Source: Saccoglossus kowalevskii
Lineage: Eukaryota > Hemichordata > Enteropneusta > Harrimaniidae
Direction of reading: 5' to 3'
NCBI RefSeq assembly: GCF_000003605.2
Contig: NW_003116452.1
Location: forward strand, 439,595 to 503,594
DNA: 64,000 nt
The notes under the pieces are model-generated. The model made no database searches and had not been told where the DNA came from. It saw only the letters and a list, made by a program, of their open reading frames with translations. Each line of letters opens with the position of its first letter. The stretch's first letter is position 1. Shown in pieces: positions 12,192 to 24,519 of the stretch. The position numbers and the translations under genes are program-made.

Positions 12192-12590
12192 AAGTGTCCG
12201 ACTTCTTTTCAAAAACCACCGGACCTTTATTTCTATTGGTATGAAGATTCCTTATTGGTTGAAAATGGTAATTTGTTCAAAAGAAAATCTTTCCGTCAAT
12301 TTCTTAAAAAATGTTTTTTTCTGATTGACTTGCTATTTAGCGTGTTCCTTGGCTGGTACATTGTGTGGCCTGATGATGTGGTAGCGTTTTCTTCAAATTT
12401 GTATTTTAAGTGGGTTTTTTCATTATCATGTTTGGATATGTTTAGCCAAAAGTGTCCGACTCCAAAACCATCAAACAAATTGCTTTCATATTTAGTATGT
12501 GGAGGTCTTGGGCAATCCAAGATTATTTTTTTATTTCAGGTGTGAACGATTCCTTATTGGTTGAAATGGAAATTTGTTCAAAATGTGTAG
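12192..12590 (+). repeat. Two-block direct repeat
   Basis: Two sequence words are duplicated in the same order. AAGTGTCCGACT starts at 12192 and again at 12450. GATTCCTTATTGGTTGAAA starts at 12246 and again at 12548, followed both times by ATGG..AATTTGTTCAAAA. The spacing differs (258 and 302 bp), so the second copy carries an insertion between the blocks. This underlies a 146-codon plus-strand frame (12105-12545), which I do not accept as a gene. Confidence 0.5.
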
Positions 12591-13189
12591 ATTAACTAAC
12601 AAATCTGCAAATTGGGTCAGAAATGCCAAATCTCAATTATCTTTGTCAACAATTACTATTATAGACAATATCTAGGACCTGCAGCGCCCTCTCATGAAGC
12701 GCCTTTTTTTAAACTGAACACATACCCAATTTGATTTTCAACAGGTATATAACTTGCCAATGTATCGCGCCAAGGAGTGGAAAATTCATACAGTGATCAC
12801 CCACATACGGCATTGCTTAACTATACATTGCATGCTTAGAGCAATACCAATTTGTTGTGAAATTTTCTAATTTCAGCTACACAATTTAACACATACAGAT
12901 TCATCTTGGCCTTGATACACTTGAGCAAGTATTGTATTTTATACTTCTAATTCGTTGTTTGGCTGATGTTGGCGTCATGCATACGGGCCTATTTATTTCT
13001 CGTTGTTATCATAGCTTACTTAGCTATTTCATATTTAACCACCATTCACACTATGCTGTGGTAAACGCATCACAACATACCACGCTGATGGACAACACGC
13101 ACTGTTCACATTATTATTTGAATTCCTATGCATTCGATGAAACACAAAAACACATATTTAGATACACCTGTCGTTTTAGTTGAGTGTTA

Positions 13190-13560
13190 AACCAGTTAAA
13201 ATGTGTTTTTTTATTTAAAAAAAAACCTTCACAGCAAAACTTAACTCACCAATTTGAAACAATATTTATTTAAAAATTTATAAACCACAAACCCAATTGT
13301 TAATCCTATTTACAACTTTAGTTTCCAAAAAAGTCAAATTTATTTAATTTACAGAACTAAACTTTAAATCACGCAACAAACCACTATTTACAGATCTAAA
13401 TCTCTCAACTTTAATTTGCAAAACAATACTATTCACAGCAGAAACTTGATTCCCCGCATAAAGCAACCTCGATTTCTCGTGATAAAAGTTTATTCATTCA
13501 CAATAGAACTCTAACTTTGCAAAACACGAGTTAGATTTCACAAAACACAATTTGTAATTT
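13190..13560. repeat. Degenerate AT-rich repeat array
   Basis: Loose repetition of words such as CTATTTACAG, CTATTCACAG, AACTTTAATTTGCAAAAC and CACAAACCC. No exact period can be given by eye. There is no reading frame. It is similar in character to the array at 15470-15665. Confidence 0.35.
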
Positions 13561-13905
13561 GGAAGAACAACACCTTCTGAAAACGAAACTTGGCTATGTA
13601 CCCCAGAGTTCCTTGAGCGAGTTTTCTATTTGGTAAGCGACTGCTAATATTACGAGTTTCTAACCTACAAATTCCTGCCCGCGGTTTTGTGGCTTCTGGA
13701 TCCTAGTTTGGCGTTCGGATTATTATTTTAAGTGTTCGTGATTTATCCCGAATATGCCGCGACACCATGGCGACACCTCGCCGTGCATCACTGCTTATAT
13801 AACTCAACTGAACTCAACGACATCACGTTATGCCTCTCAATGACTCGAAGTGATTTTACGAGCTTCATCCGCGAAGAAGATGCGCGTAGTTGTATTTTAT
13901 GATAA

Positions 13906-14097
13906 ATGTTTAATCCTAAAACAGACATTTCCGATACTGTTGCCAAGGTCGTGAAAAAGTACCCGTTTCTCGAGCTACATTGGGATCGACAGCCGATAAC
14001 TACAAATAAAATGACTCTCAAACAAAACGAAATTCATGAAATTTGTCCGGTGTGCGAAATTGAAATTATGTTGCGAAAAATCCATAAATTCCCATAA
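13906..14097 (+). CDS. Small hypothetical protein, 63 aa, in a gene-like unit
   Basis: The frame starts MFNPKTDISDTVAKVVKKYP and ends MLRKIHKFP; one CPVC pair is present near the C-terminus. It is lysine-rich and has no signal peptide or membrane segment. Its setting is gene-like: TATATAA at 13796-13802 about 110 bp upstream, and AATAAA at 14175-14180 about 80 bp downstream. Against it, two upstream ATGs (near 13829 and 13840) open other short frames, no homologue is known to me, and 63 codons is within the chance range for this window. It could be a decayed retrocopy. Confidence 0.2.
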   Translation: MFNPKTDISDTVAKVVKKYPFLELHWDRQPITTNKMTLKQNEIHEICPVCEIEIMLRKIHKFP

Positions 14098-14547
14098 CAG
14101 CATAATGGCGTTTCAATTTGAGTTTTGTTTTATAATCTTAAATTGGTTGTGATGCGAGGAATTAAGTAGTGTTGAATAAATTTAAGATTTTGTTTTGTAA
14201 ATTAAACTTTCGCTTTTATAAATTACATTCATATTTCGGAAAGTAAAATGCCACAACAGGACAACTGAATGTAATGTCCCTAGTGCTAAAACGTAAAGTA
14301 TATAATACAAATAAATAACTTAAAAATAAATAACTCTTGTATAGTAAAAGTTAGAAGAACAGAGCACACATAATCGGAATTGTACTAGTCTAAGAACAAT
14401 ATTTGCATTGTCTATTCTTTCTCGTGATACAACGTGATCGCATGCAAACCAACAATTCGAACTGATCCCCGAAAGACAGTAACATTTTAATAATGAACAA
14501 AAGTGCACGGAGCGTTTTGACTACAGACCATTGCGAGCTGACATTTG

Positions 14548-14640
14548 GAAGTCAGTAAATATGATGCAGTGGTTCAAGTGTTCGCCTTCAATGGCGAGGC
14601 GCTACGTAGTGCGGATGAGGTCAGATCTCCTAATTACAAC
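14548..14640 (+). mobile_element. tRNA-derived SINE head, copy 1
   Basis: The segment AGTGGTTCAAGTGTTCGCCT followed by TCAATGGCGAGGCGCTA resembles a tRNA D-arm/anticodon region with an A-box-like start. It aligns with the second copy at 60862-60960 over about 75 bp. The B-box equivalent is poorly kept here. It is too diverged to be a working tRNA gene, and no intact cloverleaf was found. The tail of the SINE is not defined. Confidence 0.4.
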
Positions 14641-15284
14641 AAGCTGGATAAAGATATATAATAATAGGATTATCACGATAATACAGAAAAATATGCACTC
14701 AGGCAGTACGCATCGAATCTACCTCAGCTGCAAGTCGGTCGATGCTATCAACGTACTACCTTTGTGCTTTTTTTGCGTTATTCTCGTGATAACTCATAGT
14801 GTCTATTTGGTTATACTTCCATTGCAGTATCTTAGTGTAAATTGAATTATTATAATTATTCGGCTATTCGCGAAAAAACTGCCCAGTCGAATACCGTAAT
14901 TGTTTCATTTATTTATATTGCACACACCACCTTCGATAATACAACTCTAGTGATATAGAATAATAAACGAGAATTTGAGTTTATGAAGACAAAAACATAA
15001 GCTTTGCAAGAACTAAAGAAGATTAGCAACTCTTGAGTAAATAATAGATTATGTTTTACCGGAGGTGAGCAACACAAGCGCCGGCAACATACATGCTTAC
15101 TGATTTGAAATCTCCATGTCATGTCATTAATATACGTATAAATATATCTTTACTGATATCAAATTTGAAAGATCGTGCACGGCAACCGAGGGCCACGACT
15201 TCGTGTTTTCATTATTGTCACGTTATCCAGAAACTTTACCATGTTTTAACTAGATAATTTCTGTTTGTGACTGGAAGGTATTAA

Positions 15285-15399
15285 ATGAGTCAGCGACGGT
15301 AGTGCACGTCGTGCCCAGGTCAAAACTCGTACATGTGATTTCCATTAGAAGGGCGCATTTGACTGTGGGAAATCAACACAAATGTCGCACATGCTCTAA
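15285..15399. mobile_element. TTAA-flanked MITE, copy 3 (internally shortened)
   Basis: TTAA occurs on both sides (15281-15284 and 15400-15403). The right part, read in reverse complement, contains GCATGTGCGACATTTGTGTT, identical to copy 1 at 7848-7867, followed by a TTCTAATGGAAATCACA block matching TTTTAATGGAACTCACA in copy 1. The left end GACGGTAGTGCACGTCGTGC resembles the copy 1 right terminus. It is therefore a shortened relative inserted in the opposite orientation, with part of one terminal repeat lost. Non-coding. Confidence 0.5.
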
Positions 15400-15469
15400 T
15401 TAATTTCATAATTAAAATTCCATATTCATCTTCATGTTCATTTACATTCTAAATTCACTTATTGCATTT

Positions 15470-15665
15470 CATTCTGCTTTTGATTTGTAATTTCAGTTTG
15501 CTTTCCAAAACCGATTTGCAATTCAAGTTTACAATTGCGTTTCAACTCTGCTTTTTCATTTGCAATTCCGGTTTGCTTTTGCATTTCAGTTTCTACTTGG
15601 CTGTTTGATTTGCAATTTGACCACATCTTTTGATTAGCAATTTCTCTTTCAATTATTGCACCTTT
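15470..15665 (+). repeat. Degenerate minisatellite of GATTTGCAATTTC-like units
   Basis: Repeated words GATTTGTAATTTCAGTTTGC, GATTTGCAATTCAAGTTT, CATTTGCAATTCCGGTTTGC, GATTTGCAATTTGACC and GATTAGCAATTTC recur roughly every 25-55 bp. No reading frame. A slippage-derived array; its consensus is too blurred to give an exact period by eye. Confidence 0.55.
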
Positions 15666-17402
15666 TCACCATGACCTTTATCACATGGTATCATATGATA
15701 GTAACGAGAAATGTGACAATAGTATGACGTGTAGAGCTCGTTATACTGCTCGTATTTGGTAAACGTCTTAAGTAGTCTTAAGTTAACAAGACGTTTGACT
15801 GGTTCCTGTCTTGTTTAAAGATTGAGCTAGCTCCATCTACATGTAGACTATAGCTGTTTCCTGGCCGCTACCTAATACCTACGTATACCCTGGAAAGTAT
15901 AAAAAAAAACATTTACTATTTTTGAAAAGTTGAAAACAAAAATAGCGATTGTATCATTTGTAACCCGCGATAAACCACTCTTTTCACTGCCGGTTTTAAT
16001 TTATGGTAATCATGCGATTAGACATTGGGATTTATTATCAAATTCACAAGTCGATGGAGTCATCTCCGTTGAACAGAAAATATAGCCTGTATAGTGTGAA
16101 ACCATTTATTTTCACTGGCATTTAATTTTAGCAATTTTATTAGGTTTTAAGTTCACTAACCCAAATCAAATCAAAGACACCCCGCTCGTTTAATAATCTG
16201 GCACTCTGGTAATATGCGCCTCGTGGTCAGGCATTTAAGTATCAGAACAGTTTAATAATAATTGAAAAGCCATTTATTCCTGACACGGAAGATTTCCAGC
16301 AGCGCGTGTGCATGTTTAAGCTTTGCTTAATTACATTTTGTACGTTAATTTAATGTTAATCAATATACTAATAATATTGCGATGAGTGAATGACATTGAG
16401 GTCATGGATTTTGATGTCTTGTACGTCTAATGCATATATATTACTTAATACTTGTAAAGTGGGGCAATGCTATTCAAAAGTACACAACGCCATCATTATT
16501 ATAGCATAGATATGAATTCGAGTAAGTGTTGGTTCCATTGTTTATTGAATTCACCTGGTTCTTCCAATACAAAAAAATAACATTGTTACATTATTATCAT
16601 AATTAAGAAACATGTCAGAATAGGAGATCGACACTCACGGCCGACAGTTGGTATTGTCGACCTTTATTCAGAAGATGACGGGTACATGGCATATAATACA
16701 CACTTTCACGCTGGGTGTCGGCTCAAAATGGGCCGAGACACAGCAATATGCCTACTCAAGCCAAGTACGAATATTGTGTCTTCATTGTCCAAATGCAAGT
16801 TATTATATAAGATAAATCATGCAACATAAAACGCCTGACCTGATTGGACAATATTTAGATTTCTACCCGTATGGATCGTGAATAATAAATTAAATGAAAC
16901 TACAAGGCAGAGTTTAACGCCATCATGTTAGTGAACGTGTAGTCATCGTGTCTATTGACTCATCAGTGCGTTGAGAACACGCTCCGTCCCTGAAAAGAAA
17001 CAGATAAATGCACCCACGTGATACGTGATAGTATATATAATAATAGTAAGATGACTCATTCGCTGACATTTAGTCCACATTTTAATCCTCTTTGCGAAAT
17101 TGCGATTAAGTACGAAATATTGGTCCAATAAATATGCACAATACATTTTCTTTATTGAAAACGGTAATTAAGCCGGTAAGATTTCAATAAATTGCGTTGA
17201 CGTACAAGTGACGGACACTGAATAATGTTTTTTGTTTGTTGCATATTGTACATCTGTTATATCTTTGTATAGCTTTCTGATATTAGTTAGTTCGGTACTG
17301 ACAGTGCTAGTCTAACATGACATTACACGTGCCAAATAATGCTTACGTCATTTTATTGCTTTTTCCGTGTTTTATCTGTGTCTGATGCCGTGTTCACATC
17401 CC

Positions 17403-17403
<1 letters not shown>

Positions 17404-17480
<77 letters not shown>
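17404..17480. repeat. (TA)n microsatellite
   Basis: An uninterrupted TA dinucleotide run of about 77 bp. The run of Tyr-Ile codons it produces on the minus strand is an artefact. Length is likely polymorphic. Confidence 0.95.
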
Positions 17481-17483
<3 letters not shown>

Positions 17484-18589
17484 AGTCAAATTAGTAGTTA
17501 TATTAAAATTAAAAACAAATTCAGATTCTTGGAATGATAGACTAACTGCCACACACAACACAGGAGGAATATATTGTGACACAGCCTGAAACAACGCCAT
17601 ATATTGGATACATTCTGCAGGTAATGATTATCCTTGGGGAATTAGAAACAAGAAAACAAAATAAACAAAAAATACTTTTATTATTTGTGATGATATAATT
17701 GTGTTTTGTAATCTAGGCCATACGGGTTCGGATTATCTATTGCCAAAACCTCGGGGATTTTGTTGTCACTCCCATAACTGTACACACCAAGATAATTTGT
17801 GTCTAATGTTTTTCTATGAGCAGAACTTGTAGGCTAAAAGCCGCCATCGTGTATTCATCTACTCAGCGTAATCATATAATGTGATACACGAGAAATTCTC
17901 TGACATAAAAGCCTTTCTCAAATAATGTAGTAATCAAAAAAAATAATGACTTTTCATCTTTTTCTTTACTCGTACCTGTCTGCAATCAACCACCCATCGA
18001 CAGTTCCGTACTCAGTTAAGCTTTCCATACAAAGAAAGACAATTTCTAGGTTTGTCAACTTTGTACTGCTATGACTTATGGCTACGATGTCAACGTATCT
18101 GATGCTAATCTGTCAATGTAATGTGATGATACCCCTTAACAACTATATAAAAACAAAACAAAGTCACGATCATAGATGATATGGTCGAAAGTAATCTGAT
18201 TTTCATATTTCAGGTTTAGAATATTGTACCTAAGAATGTACCCAGGTGAATTGAGACTAATTCACCATTTGTTGTGGTCACATGTTAGCTACATAATAGC
18301 AGCATTTCACTTGAGCTAACTACTGTTCAATATGCATGGTTGATTGATGTAGCCCGGAAATCATGCAGTTGCAATTTTGCCAAAAAAATATTCACTCTAT
18401 ATTCAGGATTACTCGAATGACATTATCTGGTTATAGTTTGCTGGAATAAAAATGAGAACTCTTCTATTATGATTAATGTTTATTAACGCACTTGTGTATT
18501 ATTCTGCAAAATGTTAACTGAATAAAGGGTCACCATGTACAGTTCATATATATTCTGGATTATTTTATTTTTGTAATTTCTATAGGTAC

Positions 18590-18773
18590 TTTCGTCTGTA
18601 TGATTAGTTGGTACCCATTATTAGTCCATTAGAAAAGCGGAGGGATTTGCTTCTGCATTGTGCTTTGCTGGTATTGTATTTGTCTTAGAAAAATCTCGCC
18701 CCTAGGTGGTGAGCTCCATATGCTTGTACTGATGTCACCTTGGGACAGGCTTTATTAATTCTTTTTTTTTTTT
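18590..18773 (-). repeat. Possible poly(A)-tailed dispersed repeat cut by the gap
   Basis: The segment is richer in GC than its surroundings and ends at a 12-13 T run (18761-18773) directly against the N run. Read on the minus strand this would be an A run next to AATTAATAAAGCC, then a GC-balanced body. That could be a retroposed tail, but no family was recognised, and the gap itself may have arisen because the assembler could not cross the repeat. Confidence 0.25.
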
Positions 18774-18823
18774 NNNNNNNNNNNNNNNNNNNNNNNNNNN
18801 NNNNNNNNNNNNNNNNNNNNNNN
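18774..18823. other. Assembly gap, 50 N
   Basis: Exactly 50 N, the same size as the gap at 45512-45561, so this is a placeholder and not a measured length. It is preceded by a T homopolymer. Confidence 0.98.
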
Positions 18824-21657
18824 CAATGTGAGCCAACAATAAACCAATCATTAGGTGCAGCTGTATTTATATATTCGTAACATAACATTTTTGTTAAACT
18901 CATTGTGTGCTGATGTTAATTCAGACAATGTTATTTCTATTCTATTATTTATATTCCAGTAATATTCCAGTAGAGTTAGTAATATTCCTGTTTGTATTAG
19001 TTTATCTTCAGTGCAACATTAGTTTTATGGCAAAACGCAGTTCTGAAAAATACAGTAAATTCGCAGAAGGGTAAATCAGTGACAAACCCATATATTTCAA
19101 AGGATACTATGATAGAGTTTCGAAGTATACTGACATCAATATTGGCACCATCTACACGATCTTAGCATGAGCTTGACAGGCTCTTTACCTGAAGCAAGAC
19201 ACAGGATTTGTTATATTACCAGCCAGTGGCTCCTTTTTAGCCATGTTTATAACATACATACACATGCACCCACTCTCAGCGAATACAAACGCCACCACAA
19301 TGTGAGCTATTAGTTATTTAAAATATGTATTACCCGAACAACCATTTATTATCTAAATTTCATCACATCGAACATTTTCACTTGTTCGATGTGAAATATA
19401 AAATCCTAACGTTCGCATGAAATGCATGCAACTGTAATTATTTTAGTTCTGCTAGTTCAGTCACTTCGATACGGCAACAACGGTGTACCGACAGTTGTAG
19501 TTGTTTGTTACTGTTAAATGAAACTAAGTTATAATTATAGTAACAATTTATATTTATAGTCCTGACCTTGAGGTATTTCTGAAGCACAATGTTGACAATT
19601 GACAATTTTAAATCTGATAACAAATAAACATTCACAAACGTACCATTATAAGTAACGTATGTACTAAGTTCAAATAACATTAATTATTCTACGAACGACC
19701 TAAATCCGGTTTCCGGAATTGAAGGAAATGCTCGATTTTGATGATTTTAAGTTCAAAATTAACGCAAGAAATATTACTTCATAGCAGCATTCATTGAAAA
19801 TAATCGTGTATGTAGTTATGGGAGTAGCGTGGACGGCAATTTCTATTTTTGATTATTGAAGGAAGGGAGTAGTAATTTGCAGACTATTGTTGAGCAAATG
19901 TGGGCGTTTGGGAGTGCATTCATTATGTAGTGGCATATTAAGCTGAGCAATCATCAGTAGAGGCCAATTAGTATGTCTAGATATCTACTAGCATTTTAAT
20001 AAAAAAGCCTTGGAGAGATTGTACGCGTCCGTAATTCGGAATAAACTTCGAAACGATATAAATTTGTCTTGAATTTGGAAAAAAAAATTCCAGCCAAGAA
20101 AGTTTAGTTGCATGACATGAACCAATTCTATACTTTCAAAATTTTTGCAAATAGAAAATCACATTGTCAGTGAAAGTGTCAACATTCAAACTTGGTACAT
20201 CGAATTTATTTATTTGTTGAAACCAGTGATTGTATAATTTAAATTATGATTCGTCATTTTTTGCACGAGTATCTCAAAAAAATCACTCAAAAGACTTTAT
20301 TGAAACCCGTGCAGACTTCAATTGATTATTAATTTCAATTCAAGCATAATAATAATAGTGCCTAATTTGCATAAAATTAGATTATATCCTGATGGTGATA
20401 TTGTAAAATGTCTTTGTGTTTTGTTTTTAAATTTAAGTGTTCTTGCAGTTGTAGGGAAAGCTTGGAAAACATAAATTGTAAACTTTCTTATTAACTAACT
20501 TTCTCAAAGATGCGACGAAGTGCTAAAAAAAATGTTTTACTTACATTAAAACTAACTAATACAATCACGTGACACTAAATACCCGGATTTACGCCATTCG
20601 ACGTCACCTGGGAGTCGTTTTGTTGCCACATGTCATTACTAGCACTAAATCTCATGTGCACAGGTATTTGTGCTTTATTGATAAATTATTGACCCTTGAA
20701 CTTGTAATAATAATGATGACAATAATGGACATACACATCATATTTTATTTATTACAGCATGTTGACAAAGGTTGACTCTATGTTCAAGGGGGTTAAAGTA
20801 ATCTAGACAACCTGACATCTACTTACTTACAGTAGTATTATGAATAAACTGATGCAAATCAGTATTTTCTAATCAGCACATTGAGGAAATCGCCATAGAG
20901 TGAACAGACTCATATTTATCTATGTAATTTTGATTTTTTTTTTTGAATATTCAGGAAAATTCCATAGAACAATGTTAATACACAATTATGATATATTGTA
21001 TCGTATACAAGCATGTTATTTCATTAAAAAACATTACCTATTTTATAATGCATCTTCAGGAATTGGCATTCATTATGTAGCTTACCACGAAAGTGATTGT
21101 GATAATAAGACACGATACATGTGATAGGAATAACCGACTGCTTCTCCATTTTTAATTATAACTGTCACTCCACATGTTATATGTTAATATGATACATGAC
21201 TGTGTGTGTCATTTAACGAATAAAATGTAGTCCCACGCACCGATCACTGAAAGGAAGTATAAAATAAAATATACCAATACTGTATTTGCAACATTAAAAT
21301 GAAATTTAAAAAAATGTACAGCTAATAAATTTAAGTTCGAGACTATCCAGAAACGTACTATAATATATTCATATTGATAGAAATGAAATGCTTACAATAG
21401 CTCCAATATAGCTTATTAGACTATAATGGCCACTGAGGTCTCGTTAAAAACGAGATTCACGAGAATCGTATTACCTCTCTCCAATACTGTTTCATTCTTC
21501 TTGTCATTGCGTTCACTGTAATCCTGCTTGTGTAATCATGCTATTTGGAACATCGAACGCGATAACAGGTGGTGACGAAAAAAAAGTATTTTGGAGGCAA
21601 AAACAAGTCTCGCGGCCCTCTCTTTAAGCGAGATCTTAGCGATCATTTGCATTTTTA
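18824..21657. other. AT-rich intergenic stretch
   Basis: No gene or element recognised. Frames of 60-80 codons at 19438, 20569 and 20900 have no domain, no splice context and biased AT-rich composition. Confidence 0.5.
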
Positions 21658-21704
21658 GCATAAACCTGACAGAGAGTAGTTGATGCATGAATATAGCTGA
21701 TGCT
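21658..21704 (+). promoter_or_regulatory. 47-bp duplicated element, distal copy
   Basis: This 47-bp block matches the reverse complement of 24428-24474 at 41 of 47 positions without gaps. The shared cores are GCATAAACCTGACAG, GTTGATGCATGAAT and AGCTGATGCT. Similarity stops at the block edges on both sides, unlike a decayed transposon end. It lies 3.5 kb upstream of the receptor start. A regulatory role is inference; a tiny dispersed repeat is the alternative. Confidence 0.4.
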
Positions 21705-22300
21705 TTTCACAAAATTGATGAATTCCTAGTCCCGCGATTATACATCAATATAACATTCCTCTTACGAGCATAGCAATATGATAACAGTGTAATATAATAA
21801 CAGTATATGAGTTCTGTTTGCATTCGCCCCGTTATACGTCACTGACTAAACTACTTTTCCAGCGTCAACACGATGCTCGAACAAAAGTGATGCGGTCTTG
21901 TTATTGAATTCATATGAAATTAGGAATATGCCCTTTAAACTTGCCTATTGTTTATCTTGTTGCCTTGGTTTCTTAGATTCGTAGAATATAAGTACGGTAA
22001 ATATACACGACAGTGGTGTTGTATATATCACCTACTACTTTATATTTCAAACTATTTATTTACCAAAACAAGTGTATATGGTTGATCAAAATAATTGATG
22101 CTGTATTACTGAAAAAAAAATGGTTTAGTTAGTTATGCATTCGTCAGGCTTATCCCAAATAGACGTGGGACGTGACAGCACATATCAATCTTCAATCAGG
22201 AATCAACGACCATCAATAATTACGTGCACGTACCAAATATAGCAAGTTGATTGCCGTGGATATAATCGTATGCAACTATTACCAATCATCGTTGAAATAT

Positions 22301-22533
22301 GTCCACAACTGATCACTTGATATCTTCGACTCTGATTGTCCGTATGTTGGGTCACGCATGAATAGACGTATTTGCTTACACGGCGTATTGATATCTGAAT
22401 GTTGTGCATAAATAAGTCCACAACTGATAACTTCGAACTGATTGTCCGTATGTTGGGTCACGTATGAATATACATATTTGCTTACACGGCGTACTGATAT
22501 CTAACATGAATGTTTTGCATAAATATCTAAGCT
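22301..22533 (+). repeat. Two-unit tandem duplication, period 115 bp
   Basis: GTCCACAACTGAT begins at 22301 and 22416. The units share GATTGTCCGTATGTTGGGTC, CACGCATGAATAGACGTATT-type sequence and TTTGCTTACACGGCGTA. They differ by a few substitutions and small indels, so the duplication is fairly young compared with other repeats here. Overlapping short minus-strand frames mirror the duplication and are not genes. Confidence 0.85.
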
Positions 22534-24427
22534 GCTGGAATCAAGAAAAAGCTCATCAAATTATCTTGAATCAAAAATTCATGTGATAAATATATTTTCA
22601 CATATATAGGTCACACTCGTCTTAACCGTGTTTACGTCGGATTTATACATACAGTGGCGGTAAAAAAAAGTGTGGGTAGCATCCAACGAGCAAAAAATGC
22701 CGCCGGATTATGAATAAATGTGACAGAACATTTTATTACTGTAATTACATAATTTATATTTACCGGCACGTTTCCAGTATTCATGAATAAATCTACTTTA
22801 TTTCGAGACCCATGCTTTGCCGTTGTGATTAATTCAGGGTGGTTTAGAAATAAAATCCTATCGCCGTTCCCTTCCAGCGGCAACCATCCTAGTAAATTAA
22901 ATTTGAAGATATTTATTTAATGCAGAAAAATATAACCATGACAACTTGCTATATTACATGTCCATCGGATACATTATTTATACATTTAGGGTGATTGTGT
23001 GTTGACGCAAACCATCTTTAAATAACGTTTAAATGAGTCTAATGGGCACATTTATTTCGATCGTAATGAAAACACATATTTGACGCACACTTATGTTCGA
23101 GGTTACGATGTAGAACGATCGTATAGTTTCTTCAGATAAAAAGGTCCATATAAATTGCAATTTCGACGTACTGCAAAACTCAGCCCTTCGGTTACTCTAC
23201 AAGATGTGATTACTTTTTTTAAACAACTAGCACCTCTCCCATACTACAGCTGTTTCGTTGAACTCCTGGACGGTCCTGTCTTCAATATTAAGACAGATGG
23301 TGATTTGAAATAACAGACCAAACAACAGATTGAACTACTTGACTAACATCTTGTCAGGACCATATTTAAAGGATTTAAGATATCACAAGCTCCACTAAAG
23401 GTACATACATGCATGATACATTCCAATGTGCTATGCACTACACTCATGCGAATAAAGTTTAATAAAAGTGAAAAATAAAGATGGGGCGGGCGGACACATG
23501 TGTGTCTAATGTGATTACAAACACACATTACTCAGCCACTGAATAATATAATATATTGCCAAACACTCGGAAAGCCGGAAGGTTGTGTCTGATATCCACA
23601 AGTGATTGATTTTAATGCCGAGCGTGCGCAGAAATATATGTAATTTAAATTTCACAATGTCGATATTGTAACGCATGTTACAATTGCCTTCGACATTATT
23701 AATTCACGATTCTAGTTGCGCGTTAAAAAGATGAGTTGTCCTAATGCAAGTCACAAGACGCAATAACAGATGCACACCATAATATTCGAGCTGTTATGTT
23801 TTGATATTATTCTTTTCGGTGCATGTAAAAAATTGAATAACCGGGTAGGAGAAAATGAAATTTGTTTACGATGACTAATCCGATTACTGTATTACAAAAT
23901 AATATCAGTATTGTTGCCATATAGGTACCAGTATGGAAAAGATTATTCTAAATTATTAGTGACGATAAAAAAATAATATTCCATCTTAAATACATTACAG
24001 AAAAATGTTATATTCACTCACTATTGATTATTTATTCAAATAACTAATATAGTAATGGCCTTCATTAATCAGTATTTCAATATAAAAATGGCCATACTGT
24101 AGTCTTAAAATCACGATTTTTAATTATAAATTCTCGATTATTCATGCAAGGTCTCTTCAAGTCTAACTTGGACGAGAATTGCATTATTTTGTACTACACA
24201 CAAGAAAATGTTACTGTGGATAACGAATAAAAGCGCTCTTTTATCTGTATTCGCCGGTACTATCAGAAAAATTAGATATGGTACAATATTGAAACAAATC
24301 TGATCTGATCGACACAAGAATTTCACTTATTTTGACGTTTTATCACGTGCTTCCCCAATAGTGATCGATAACAAACACGATGGATGATTATAATATGCAT
24401 AATGAGGACAGTGCATTAGCATAGCAC
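22534..24427. other. Intergenic stretch upstream of the receptor
   Basis: No gene recognised. A minus-strand frame at 22883-22632 (83 codons) has protein-like composition but begins at TTG and not ATG, and no splice partners are evident. A CAGTGGCGGTAAAA word at 22653 resembles DNA-transposon termini, but no inverted partner was seen. Confidence 0.4.
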
Positions 24428-24474
24428 AGCATCAGCTTCATTCATGCATCAACACATCGCTGTCAGGTTTATGC
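24428..24474 (-). promoter_or_regulatory. 47-bp duplicated element, proximal copy
   Basis: Inverted partner of 21658-21704 (41 of 47 identical). It ends 40 bp upstream of TATAAA at 24514-24519 and about 680 bp upstream of the receptor ATG. The palindromic ATGCAT core and the neighbouring TGAAT could suit POU or homeodomain factors, but that is only a resemblance. Its position next to a TATA-like box makes a promoter-proximal role plausible. Confidence 0.4.
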
Positions 24475-24513
24475 CAGATGTTTACGTGCTCGGCAGAGAT
24501 CCACCTATATTGG

Positions 24514-24519
24514 TATAAA
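24514..24519 (+). promoter_or_regulatory. Candidate TATA box for the receptor gene
   Basis: TATAAA preceded by GG and followed by CTACACC, about 640 bp upstream of the receptor start codon. A transcription start near 24545 would give a 5'UTR with several upstream ATGs before the intron at 24996. TATA-like words are common in DNA this AT-rich. Confidence 0.2.

Noticed and set aside
12105-12545. 146-codon plus-strand ORF
   Set aside because: It is hydrophobic-rich, has no recognisable domain, overlaps an opposite frame, and runs through the two-block direct repeat.
17394-17600. 68-codon frame with a Tyr-Ile run
   Set aside because: It is the translated (TA)n microsatellite.
22632-22883. 83-codon minus-strand frame with protein-like composition
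   Set aside because: It opens at TTG and not ATG, and no exon partners or domain could be found.
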